DNA from: Venturia oleaginea
Lineage: Eukaryota > Ascomycota > Dothideomycetes > Venturiales > Venturiaceae
DNA: 64,000 nt
NCBI GenBank assembly: GCA_013176395.1
Contig: JABMLP010000013.1
Location: 992,001 to 1,056,000 of the forward strand
Direction: 5' to 3'
Every line of letters starts with the position of its first letter. The stretch's first letter is position 1. A model generated the notes under the pieces. It ran no database searches and was not told the origin of the DNA. It saw only the letters and a list, made by a program, of their open reading frames with translations. Positions 29,995 to 40,898 of this stretch are shown piece by piece. A program made the position numbers and the translations under genes.

Positions 29995-30314
29995 AGTTGG
30001 TGCAAGTGAAGAGACGAGCACCTGATAGATGAGATGAGACGCGGAGGAGAAGATACGAGATATAAATCGAGGTGAGATGATGCGCGATAGGTCACGTGAA
30101 GCGGTACCGACTTTCCTTGGGACAGAAAACCTTGTTTCGATTCGATGTTGGTGACCAGATTACTTCCAGCGACGTTCCTCCCCCAACATCTCTCTCCAAC
30201 CTCAAGATTTTGTGACAGCACTGCACTTATTGTTCGCGCAACTCGATTGCCAGCATTATTTGGATGATAAATTGTGCCCGTCGATGATCTTGGCGCAAGC
30301 AAAACACTCAAGCC
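29995..30314. promoter_or_regulatory. Shared promoter region of the divergent deacetylase and ING genes
   Basis: Only 320 bp separate the two start codons, so both promoters and 5' leaders lie here. CACGTGA-type sequence (GTCACGTGAAG near 30092) is a possible bHLH (E-box) site. No TATA box is obvious. Confidence 0.55.
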
Positions 30315-31680
30315 ATGGCGCTTGCTGAGGGTCCCACCGAGGTCTTGGACCATTTCATCAACGATGGTGTGTGATCCATACCCCCTTCTCGCGACGCGAC
30401 ATTTGCTGACTGCAGACAGTCGCAAACTTGCCGGCCGAAGTAGCCCATCTTTTCGAAGAAGCTCAGGCCAAACAGGAAATGATTAACGTCTGCTCCAATA
30501 CGATCGCATCACGGGATGGCCAGCTGCAAAAGTTCATCAAGCAGAATGGCAGCTTGATAACGAATCCAAAGGAAGAATCATACAGCAAGACAATCATTGA
30601 AAACCTCGACAAGGCACAGGCTTTGCAAGTTGAAAAGGTTGCGCTCGTTCACAAAGCATCTGTGTTGGTATGTCTGATCCCTTCTCTCATATCACCCAAT
30701 GTTGTCCTCGAGAATTCCAAACTCACGTTCAGCAGCTCGATCGATATGTAAGGCGCTTAGATATCAAGATTCGAGACATAGTCAGCGACGGCCAATTTGA
30801 CAACGAAGGCATGCCGACACTACTAAAGGACTCACCAAACAACTTAGTCGGGGTGGCATCGTCTGTCAATACAGGCACAAACACACCTCTACAGCCACTT
30901 TCAATAAATACCGGTGGGAATGGCCCTGCAAGCTTGACAAACGCGACGTTAGCCCAAATTTCAACCGCTGTTGGCGGTGGTCGGATGCCCAATCCTGCGA
31001 TGGCAGGAATGCCAGCGCACCCTATTTTAAACCCCTCTCATCTTCCAAACGTTCAGACCGGAATATCACTGAATCTAAATCTGAATCGACCAAGCGGGGA
31101 AATGTCAGGAGGTCCGGAGAAGCGGCGACGTCCTGAGGGCCATCTTCTTGGTCAGATACCAAGACATTCATCCGGTATAGTACGTCAAACATCACTTGGT
31201 CCAGGTACACCAAAAGCTGGGACCCCTGGTATCATAAGTCGTGCTGGCAGTGCCGGCCCACGTCCTGCAAAGAAGGGACTTGTAACTAAGCGACCAGACC
31301 CGAGACGGTCTTTGAAGAAGGTTGGAAAGGCTGGTCTACAGAAAAGTAAATCACGGCGCATCACTGGCCCGTCTCGACCCTCTCCGTCAACGACTGGCGA
31401 AGACAGTGGCGCCAGTGACGATGGATCCGAAGAGGAAAATGGATCTTTTCAAGGAGGCGAAGGAGATGATAGTATGGATGTTGATGACGAAGCCACGGAT
31501 GACACGAAGTACTGCTATTGTCATAAGGTCAGCTATGGTGATATGGTCGCGTGTGACAATGTGAACTGCAAAGGGCAGTGGTTTCATTGGGATTGCGCAG
31601 GGCTTATTTCAGAACCACCAGGTGAATGGCTTTGCAGAGAATGCGCGAAGCTCCCTCGTAGCAAAATCGTCAAGGGATAG
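30315..31680 (+). CDS. ING-family PHD-finger protein (415 aa, 3 exons)
   Basis: Exons 30315-30366, 30420-30667 and 30733-31680 with introns of 53 and 65 nt (GTGTGT..ACAG; GTATGT..TCAG) give 415 residues. The N-terminal ING domain (about residues 5-125) includes LDHFINDVANLPAEVAHLFE and LDRYVRRLDIKIRD. The middle is disordered and basic. The C-terminal PHD finger (about 358-408) is YCYCHKVSYGDMVACDNVNC then WFHWDCAGL and WLCRECAKL, with the Cys4-His-Cys3 set complete. ING proteins read H3K4me3 and sit in Rpd3L (Pho23) or NuA4/NuA3 acetyltransferase complexes; which paralogue this is cannot be told by eye. Confidence 0.9.
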
Positions 31681-31831
31681 AGATAAAATTATACGAGTAA
31701 ATTTAGTAGCAGGAGATTCGTCGTGAAATGCTCCATCCCGTTCGCTGCCAACGCTCCAACGGCGGGCGTGCATTGGCGCGCTACTTGGATTGAGGTTTCC
31801 CCTTGGTCCTGGGATGGCTTGCGTTCATCAC

Positions 31832-31867
31832 TTCACCTGATTCACCTGGTTCACCCGGTTCACCTGC
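31832..31867 (+). repeat. Four tandem 9-bp units upstream of the SPA2 gene
   Basis: TTCACCTGR is repeated four times with single changes, followed by a looser copy. It sits in the promoter or 5' leader of the SPA2-like gene. The rest of 31681-32146 shows no coding sequence. Confidence 0.8.
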
Positions 31868-32146
31868 ACTTCACCTACCTTTACCACAGTCTTGATTCTT
31901 GGTCGATCCTCTTCTACCTTCTAGCAATAATACCAATATACATACAATATACTCTCCTCTGCTGGCACGAGGCTTTCACCCCCCCTCCCCTCAAACACTC
32001 CGTCTGCCACGAAACCGTCTACGAATCACTTTGTGCTCCAGCTGTGGCCAGTAAACACATCTCGAACTCGGCGCCTACCTGCACATTGCGTGTAGCAGCG
32101 TCCGCGCCTGCCTCTGCCCAGAGTCAGCCCCGAATAGTCCATCACC

Positions 32147-35100
32147 ATGAACGGACATCTGCGAAGTCCGCCGCCGACACAGTTGCAGTCGTCGTCTTTC
32201 GCCAATTCACCAACCCCCACAACCGGCAGCGACTACTACTCACTTGCCTCCCCATACGGACCGCCTCCTCCCAACGGCCGCAGCCCTGATACACCCCCAG
32301 TTGATTCCGGACACACCAGCCGCGCAAGCACAACAGATGGAGCCATGCAAAACGGTCTCAGACGTCCCTCGACAAATGGCAATCCGAGCCCCCCATCGTC
32401 AATTTCCAGATCGAGCGACGAAAATGCTTCCTATGCTCACAGCGTAGCAGGCAGCGTCGACAGTCGTCGAGCTTTCATGATGGAGGAGTCGTTGTCGGAG
32501 CACTACAGGGTTTTGAAAAATTATTTGGCTGCGTACTTGAACAGTGAAAGATCGGATCCACGACAGAATCGCGCTCGGGATAAGTTGCTACGGTTGACGT
32601 CTGTACAATTTCAAGAGCTGAGTACGGATGTCTACGATGAGTTGCTTCGGAGAGAGGATGACAGGAGACGAGGTGGACCTGGTGCTCCTGGAAATCCGAC
32701 GCCTAAATATCTCCTACCCAAACAGAATTTCCACTTCAAGCGCAACCAGGCACGACAGAAGCTTTCGACATTGCCCCCAGATCGATTCCGACAACTTGCT
32801 ACGGATGTGTTCTTCGAACTCGAACGGCGATACCCAAGGTTTCTGGATCCGAGTGATCGACCAACAAGTCTTACCCCCAGCGTTGCGAGTATGGGTGGAC
32901 GTAGTGTTGCCAGTATGGGCGGGCGTGGCTTCCAACCTCCACCTCGGACAGCATCTCGCGGTCCAGGACCATCAGATGCGCAACGCAATGGATATGGTCC
33001 ACCATCTGGCATACAACCTGGCCTCGACACTCCTCCCAATGACTACGGCCGCCCAATGCCAAAGACCTTTCAGAGCAATACTATCGTCCCAGAAAAGGGC
33101 CTGATGATTGAGGATGATGAGGACGAGGATGTGACTATGACACGCGATCCTCCTGGTGGGGATTTGCAAACGCGTATCCAGATTGAGCAGCTAGAGCAGA
33201 AGGTGGACGACTTGGAAAGCCAACTTCGAGAAAAGTCAGCTCTGCTGGAGGAGGCACTGTCTAGCACCAAGGATCGCGATTCTGTGAGTGATACATTTTT
33301 GAAAAAGTTTACAAGCCGCTAATCTTTTTCAGACCGGAGAAAAGGAGCGTTCCGAATGGATCGATCTCCGATCAAGTCTTGAGGCTAAAGTTCAAGAGGC
33401 GCAGGACTTAAATCATTCTCTCAAGGCCGAAATTGATCGCGTCCAGAGCGAGAAACAGGCCAGCGAACATGAGCTTCAGGGCCAAGTTGACGATGCTCGA
33501 CGCAACGAACGAGACCTCGAAAGGGACCTGCGGACACAATTGGAAAATACGAGGAAGGAGAGTCGAGATGTCGAACGAGATCTCAGGACTCAATTGGCTG
33601 CCATGGCAGGAGGCGCAATGGGCAGTCGTGCCTTGTCCAGGACGAATAGTGACGCGCCTCCTGAATGGAGGGAACGATTCGAGACCTTGGAGCAAGAATT
33701 GAACGCACAACGACAAACGACAGAGGAAGTAAGACGTGATGCGGCACAATCTTTGGAAGAGATGAGATCACTGTCGCAACAAAGCGCAGAGGCCATCGGA
33801 AAAGAAGAGCGATTGCTAGACCAGGTCTCAGCCTTGGAAAGGGAGATCAGGGAGTGGAAGTCAAGGTACTCAAAAGTGAAGAGTCAGAACCGATCATTAC
33901 GGGCAAGCTCTTTGGGGCTGCCTGGAATCAACGCCGATGTATCACATCTTGCACAGGAATCGCCATACACTTCGCCGTATGGTCTCATTAAGGACTTCCA
34001 CGTCACCAATTACCAATTGGCTATTGACGACGTACTCCAGGGAGCTCGAAGACCCGACCCTGCAGAAGTTCTCACTGAAGGCATGAAGCAGGTCATTGTT
34101 GCCGTGCGGGAGATCTCTCTGGATGTGGAACCACTCGCTTCTCCTGGACAGGTCGATGAGAATGGCCAGGATTCTGCGAAAGAGCATGCTAGGATGAAAT
34201 CGAAATTGAGCTCCTCAGCGAATAACTTCATCACTGCGACCAAGACTCATATTGCCGGTGCCGGTCTCGCACCAGTCAGTCTAATCGACGCAGCCGCATC
34301 TCATCTTACAGCGTCCGTGGTCGAGGTTATTCAGTTGGCCAAAGTTAAACCTAGCACCCAGGAAGAATTGGCAGCCACAGAGTTTGATGAGCGAGTGGTT
34401 TCGAAACCGGCACCCTTGATGATGCGCAGCAAGACTGCAAGCGTCGATGATGGAAGCCCGCTCATGCTTAATGAGCTCCCTAATGGACATGTTCGAAATC
34501 AAAGCAGCTCGGGTAGCTCGGCTGGGTACTCTGCGTATAGCAGATACAGTCGATACAGCAACAATATGAGTCCCGCACGAGATACCATGATGTATGGAGA
34601 CAAAGGCCTTGGGATCAGCCAGGGTATGGGCGTGGTTAAAGAAAGTGGCATCGAGGAGTTCAAGGTATGTGAAATCAGCTCCACTATTTGAGACATGTGT
34701 TAAAAGTCCCAGAACTATCTCGAAGACTCAACCGCTATCCTCGTACGCAGTATCCAGCCATTAGTCAACACTGTTCGTTCAGCCGGTGGTAACCCTGTAG
34801 ATGTAACCGACCTCATCCGTGACATCGACTCTACCGTTCAGGATATTGCCAGCAAAACAAACACCGCCATCACCGATCTTCGCGATGCTGCTCTGGCAAA
34901 GCATGCACCACCGATTGTCAAGTCGCTTGAAGCCAGCAGTGCAGAGCTTGTGAGACTAAACAATGAAATATCTGCCGGTGGAAAGGCGGGCGATGCTTTG
35001 GCACCTGCTGCTTTCAAGATTGCGAGAGCTACAAAAGTGAGTTCTCCGAAACTCGTATGACAAGTGAGGTTGTTAATCAGATTTAGGAACTTGTTCTCCG

Positions 35101-35158
35101 CGTTGACCGCATTGAGACAGGGAAATTGACGGTTGATTCTGATATCCCTGAATTCTAA
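32147..35158 (+). CDS. spa2: SPA2-like polarisome scaffold protein (954 aa, 4 exons)
   Basis: Exons 32147-33283, 33333-34664, 34713-35036 and 35087-35158 join in phase (introns 49, 48 and 50 nt). Two GIT/SPA2 homology repeats lie near residues 110-165 and 185-235 (LTSVQFQELSTDVYDELLRR and LPPDRFRQLATDVFFELERR). Arg/Ser-rich linkers and a long coiled coil follow (about residues 340-590, e.g. LEQKVDDLESQLREKSALLE). Then comes a conserved C-terminal helical region (YLEDSTAILVRSIQPLVNTV). In fungi Spa2 anchors the formin and MAP-kinase factors at hyphal tips and septa. Two direct copies of SVASMGGR near residue 250 are visible. Confidence 0.9.
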
Positions 35159-35982
35159 TATCGCCCTGCCGCTGGACTGTATCATCAACAGTACCGCTGG
35201 ATAATCGTCGGCACCTTGTTTTCTCTTCTCGCTCCTTCGCGTTGTTGTTTTACATTCTATGTTTTTGCCTTTTTGGATGGTTATACCCTGTGTTGCAAGA
35301 CGCGCTCTGATGGTTGGCGGACGCCGTGAAAAGATTTGTTTTGATGAAGGTATTCTTTGCTCACATTTTGGAGAGAGCTTTTGTTCAGGTGTGGATGGCA
35401 TGAGAGATTACTGGATAGTGGGATATGATACGGAGTATTCTACCTGTGGGTATCATGGTGGTAGCACATGCATTTTGGAACACAGTCAGGTCTGTTGGAT
35501 GGCTGAATTGAATGAAGTGAGGTCTATGAAGACCTGTTGAGTGAGAGATCGGATGTAATGTAATCAACTTTCACTTTACACCTAGCCGGCTATGACTTGA
35601 CCATGGTAGAATGGGTGAGATGCATTGTTGCTGATGATGATTTAGGCTCAAACATCGATTGTACTACAGGCTCTATCCTTTGCTCAACAAGAGGTTGGTT
35701 TTCAAGTTTGTTATCCGAAATACCAGCGAAATCGGCGTAGGGAGAATACAGACTCGATTGTAAGATAAGTATCTGTAGACTTTTGATAACTCAAAGCTTT
35801 CAGATTTGTTCTTGCCGAAAGGTAGCGTAGCATTGGCTTTTGGAAATCAGCGGGTATGTTCAACGTCACACACAAAGATAGGAGTAAGAGACCGGTGGGA
35901 CAAATGAATGAATACTTAGCTCATGTGTGCGATGCAGACTGGTTAAATTATCTACCTGAAAGCAACAAACATGCTCTCACAC
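35159..35982. other. Convergent 3' region between SPA2-like and permease genes
   Basis: Both neighbours end towards this stretch. Short ORFs are shadows and no RNA gene is recognised. It should hold both 3' untranslated regions. Confidence 0.5.
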
Positions 35983-37723
35983 CTACTCATTCTTAGGCAC
36001 TCTCCTAAAAACATGTCCACTCCACCCATCACTTCCCACAAACACTTCTCTAACTAAATTATATCCGCCAAAATACGGTAAAGCCTTCGACCAGACGAGC
36101 CAATAAATAGCACCGACTCCAAAGATCCCCAGACCTACCACACAATGCAGGTAATAAGGTAGGCTTTCGTAGACGTTTTGACCGGCGGTTGGTGGTACAA
36201 ATGGTGCGACGACGGGGTAAACATTTGAGAGCATGAAGAAGCAGGTCACAGGCCATGTTGCGCGGAAGGGCGGGGACCATGGCTCGGGCGATGAGGGGGT
36301 AGAGGCCCAGTAGGGGTAGCGGTAGAGGATCAGGAGACCGAGGCCGACGAAGACGTTTACGATGGCTAGTGGGTAGGATATTACGCTGGGGATCGTTAGT
36401 GATCTGCAATGTCGACCTTGAAGCGAATTCATGACTTACTTTAGGATGAAGTTGAATGCATCGCCGGGTGGGGGTGCAAGCATGATGATAACACTGACGA
36501 CCCAGTGCTCGAAAAGGCCGGCAAGAGGCGAGTTGAAGGGTTTGTTCGACGCCCACAGGCGGGAGAAAGGTAGAATACCCTCCCTTCCGAATTCTTGGAC
36601 GATACGACCTTGGGAGAAGATGACGCTGAGAACATTTCCGAACGCACTGAGGGCTACAAAGACTGACAACGCACGTTCGGCCTGGGGACCAAACATGTTT
36701 CTGAAGAAGGAGGCGGCGAGAATACGGCCTGATGAGGCTATTTCGGTTTTGGGCACAGCAGCAAAGTAAGCGATGTTTGCGAGCATGTACAACACAGAGA
36801 CGAGTGCTAAGGCTGAAGGTGCGGCGACCTTGAGGATCTTGACGGGATTCTTGGCTTCAGCGAGGGCGTAATTGGCGTTGCTGTAGCCGATGAAGGACCA
36901 TATGACGTTGTAGAGAGCCGTGACCACACCATAGGCACTTCCCGTTGTGCCTTCAAAAGCATTATCGAAGTTATTGGGCTTTTCGATGCGAAGGTGGCCT
37001 CGAAGAGCAGCCTATGGTTGTTAGTTTCGTGAAGCAGGCAATATTGTGACGACTTACGAAGCCAGAGACGATTATGGGTAGCAAGATCAAGAGCTTGATG
37101 ATTCCGAGAAGATTTTGCAGGCGCAAACCCCATTTCACTGAGAAGGAGTGCACCAGAAACGCTGCAGTAATACAGGCCAATCCGACTCCCCTCTGGTTCC
37201 ATCTCGTGACCTCTACGTTGGCGGCATTGAGGATATATTCCCCGAAGACGACCGAATTGCTTCCTGCCCATCCAAGTAGAACAACGTATATGGCATACGA
37301 AGTCGTGACAAGGAATCTTGGTTTCCTAAAAACATATTCGAGATAATTCTTCTCACCCCCATTTCTTGACAGTCCAGTACCGAATTCCATGTATACCAGC
37401 ATACCAGACAAGGCTATAAGCCCGCCTGCAACCCACATGAAAAGGGATAGAGCGACTGAGCCTGACAATGAGAAGATAGATGAGGGCGTTGCGAAAATGC
37501 CTGTGCCGACCATGCGATTGAAGATGAGAAAGACGGCCGAAACGGTCCCAATTTGCCGACGTGAACTTGAGGTGGTGTAAACCTCTGCGGTCTCTGATTC
37601 GGCTATGTTTGCATCTGGATGGACCTTCGTCAGGGACTGGCAATCGTCGATAGTCGAGGACGTCCGAGAATCATTTGTAGATGTGGCATGGTCCTCAGAA
37701 CCACGATGCCAAAAGTTGACCAT
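35983..37723 (-). CDS. Amino-acid permease, Mup1/methionine-permease-like (552 aa, 3 exons)
   Basis: Exons 37058-37723, 36440-37011 and 35983-36403 (introns 46 and 36 nt; GTAAGT..ATAG and GTAAGT..GCAG) give 552 residues. After a hydrophilic N-terminus of about 60 residues the APC-superfamily core starts FNRMVGTGIFATPSSIFSLS, the unwound first helix that binds substrate. LVYMEFGTGLSRNGGEKNYL and LLGWAGSNSVVFGEYILNAA follow, both typical of the fungal high-affinity methionine permease group. About 12 membrane helices are visible, including YNVIWSFIGYSNANYALAEA. It would import amino acids at the plasma membrane; the substrate is inferred from family resemblance. The 36-nt second intron is unusually short but the phase and splice sites fit. 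Confidence 0.87.
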
Positions 37724-38462
37724 TTCCCGGATGTAATGATGAGCCTATCCGTCAGCGAAAGAATATTGTGGCAGTGTTCGTATGATGGGCATAACTCCAA
37801 AGGGAGTGGAAGACGTGATATGCACACTCAAAAGTTCTGAAGATATCTCATGATATGCTGTAATATTGCGAATTTTCCGACCTGAAGACGCAATCGCAGA
37901 TGCACATAAGAGTACCAGAATTTCAGCGAGTCGATGCCATGCCATTAAGACTACTACCACAGATGAGAACCAACACACAACCACTCGTCGAGCGTCAGAA
38001 AAGAGTCAAACTTCGTATAACGAACGAACTACGTCCGATGCTCGTGGAGTAGGATAGAATGCGATGCGATACGGGGCTAAAGCTATACGGGGCTAAAGCT
38101 TTACGATATAGGGCTAACAGGAAGATTACGGCTTCTTCCCTCTTCCGAACTATACGATTACGATATAGTGCTAACAGGGCTACCGCCAAATGTACTATGG
38201 TTACTTAACTATTAGCTGTTAAGTTAGTCCTATGCTAAATGCGGTAATCTGAGGGCTCAATATATCGGTATCTCACTCAGATCAGGGTGTTTTTAATACA
38301 TTTGTAAGCAGAATCTGATTGGCTATTCTCCTATTAGAGAGAGAGAGGGTGTGGGGAGGGGGAAAGAAACTGTGTATATACTGTGGTACAGAGAAATCTA
38401 CAGCTTCAAATAGATTAATTATAACATCAGGGTTTATTGCATTGGCCAGAGAGTAACAACTA
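37724..38462. other. Permease promoter and transposon flank
   Basis: No gene. ACGGGGCTAAAGCT occurs twice near 38071-38100 and ACGATATAG.GCTAACAGG twice near 38103 and 38160. GGTTACTTAACTATTA at 38199-38214 is the exact inverse of 40289-40304 beyond the transposon. Confidence 0.4.
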
Positions 38463-40288
38463 ACGTATTCCACCACCGAGCCGGCCACTTTTCCTTGGCA
38501 CAGCCCTTATCCTCTTCAACACGCAATGTCTCAACAACGCAACGCGATAGCCGTTCATGAAGAAGGCAGAATTAATCTCGCTCTTCAGCCCTATACCTCT
38601 GGCCAATTTCAAAGCCTACGGCGCGCTGCTGCAGCCTTCAACATCAAACACCAAAGGCTCTCTGATCGGCTCTGCGGAATTACCTCTCCATCTCAAACTC
38701 GCCCAAACTCTCATAAGCTCACTGCAACAGAAGAGCAAACGCTTGTCCAATATATCCTCGACCTGATTCGCGAGGATTCGCGCCCCGGCTGTGTGAGGTG
38801 GCAGATATGGCGGATAAACTGCTGGGTGTACGCGGTGGAGAGCCAGTAGGGAAAAACTGGGCTGAGAGGTTCGTAACGCGCTCAGATGAGCTCAAGATGG
38901 CCTTCAATCGAGCAAAGGATAGGCAGAGGGTACTACAGGAAGACCCAGAGATTATCGGCGCGTGGTTCAAGCTCGTTGCAGATACTAAAGCCAAGTACGG
39001 CATCCACGACAAGGATACGCACAACTTTGACGAGATTGACTTCCAGATGGGCGTTATTGGGTCAATGAAGGTCGTCACAGCTTCTGAAAGACGTACACGG
39101 CCTAATTTGATCCAGCCAGGCAATCGCGAGTGGGTTACAGTTATCCAGAGTATCTGCGCCGCTGGGTATGCGACCCCGCCCTTCATTATCTACAAAGGAC
39201 GCGTTCACATCTCTGCGTGGTATGAGGAGGCAGATATACCACGGAATTAGAAGCTCTAGGTCTCTGAGAACGGCTGGACAAACAATGCACTTGGTCTTAA
39301 GTGGTTGAAGCACTTTGACGCGCATACAAAGGCGTGTCAAGTAGGGGGGTATAGGCTGCTCATCTTGGACGGCCATGAGAGCCATCTCAACCAGAATTTC
39401 AAGGACTACTGCCTCGAAAACAAGATCCTAACGCTCTGTATGCCACCTCATTCATATCCTCCAGCCGCTTGATGTGGTCTGCTTCTCGCCGTTGAAGTGC
39501 AAGTACTCTTAACGAGTTCGAGACTTGGCACGCCGACGCGTCTACCATATCAACAAAGAAGGCTTCCTCCCAGCCTTCAAAGACGCGTTTTTCGACGTGT
39601 TTACAGAAGAGAACTGTCGAAAGGCTTTTGAGATGGTAGGGCTAGTCCCTATTAGCGCGGAGGTGGTATTAGATCGCCTTGAAGTACGGCTACGTACCCC
39701 ACCAGCACCCCCACCACAGGAGACGCCGTGGCAGTCGAAGACTCCAAGCAATACTCAAGAATTTGAATCTCAATCAAAGCTTGTACGCGAATCTTTCACT
39801 CGGTCACCAGTTACTGCGCAGACTGGCTTCTCTCAGCTTGTCAAGGGCGCTGAATTGATGCTGCACCAGAACGCTCTACTTATTGCACGAAACCACGAGC
39901 TTGAAGAGCAATTGGCAGTAATGACGAAGCGAAAACGGCGCAAAAGGAAGTGGATCCAGCAAGGTGGTATTATAGAGTACGGGACTGCAGTAGCGCAGGT
40001 AGCTGCTGAGGCGTCTGTAGCGCCTCAGAAATCAAAGAAGGCTCGTGGTAGTGGTGATCAAGAAACAGCCCGGCCAGCTTTACGGCGCTGTGGGAACTGC
40101 GGCGCGACTGGGCACAATGCGCGAACGTGTAAAAAGGATATCGAGATATCTTCTGAATTAGATAGCAGCACGACAGACTTGGAATCTATTGTTTATAGCG
40201 ATAAAATTGAAGAGGCGTAATATGAGTTAGTCGTGCCAAGGAAAAGTGGCCGGCTCGGTGGTGTGGCCGGCTCGGTGGTGGAAAACGT
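38463..40288 (+). mobile_element. Full-length pogo/Fot1-type transposon, 1,826 bp, TA duplication
   Basis: The flanks are TA (38461-38462 and 40289-40290). The ends ACGTATTCCACCACCGAGCC and its near-inverse GGCTCGGTGGTGGAAAACGT form the terminal repeats, continued inside by GGCCACTTTTCCTTGGCAC and inverse. The right end carries the GTGGCCGGCTCGGTG block twice, the left end once. Confidence 0.92.
38526..40220 (+). pseudogene. pogo transposase with zinc knuckle, frameshifted and stopped
   Basis: ATG 38526 opens MSQQRNAIAVHEEGRINLA. One base is missing near 38766 (GACCTGATTCG against GACCTCGATTCG in the 60.1-kb copy), shifting the frame. TAG at 39248 falls at the same Trp codon as in the 25.6-kb copy. 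A further TAG follows three codons later, and small deletions near 39450 remove part of the third DDE motif. From 39525 the C-terminal half is clean, including the zinc knuckle CGNCGATGHNARTC. Confidence 0.88.
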
Positions 40289-40290
40289 TA

Positions 40291-40898
40291 ATAGTTAAGT
40301 AACCGTAGTAGCTACTCCTCGCAAAACCTCTATAAGTGGAATCTGAGATCATCTACCGCCCCATCACGCTGAAACCAGGTCCGAGAGTTGTTAGAGAGAG
40401 AGAGAGTACTATGGTATCAGTTCCAGAGTAAATCTAGAGTAGTCATCTAGGATTAATAGCTAACAGTGATGTATAGATGGCGGTATCGTGTACCTGCAGT
40501 CGATACGAAGAGGTCTTGCCTAATATATTAATCCCTGGATTAGCGTTCACTTTCGCCAGAACCTACGGTAAGTTGACACAACAGCAACCCATTGTCGTAC
40601 ACAGTCGTATACACAAAGTACCGAAACGTTTCATCATAGGGCTTTTATTTCCGACGTGCCGGCTCGTCGCTTGCGTCCTTCTTTCCTGCCTTCCAGAACT
40701 TTGCACAGTACCAAATGGTGGGGCTGCCCAGGCGTGCCAGGCCACGGAATGATTCAGGAATCGCGTCCGTGGGAAATGATCTGACCAGCCCTTCTCACGC
40801 GTCGCGTGGCACAGAGCCTCTTCATAGTACTTACAGAGTACTTCCAGATTTCCGGGCTCGGAAACCATCCGGTCTGTTCATTCTCCCTGCTTAACATA
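40291..40898. other. Upstream region of the carboxylesterase gene
   Basis: No gene seen. A GA microsatellite lies near 40391-40405. Left of the transposon a similar GA run occurs near 38337-38350. Confidence 0.4.
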
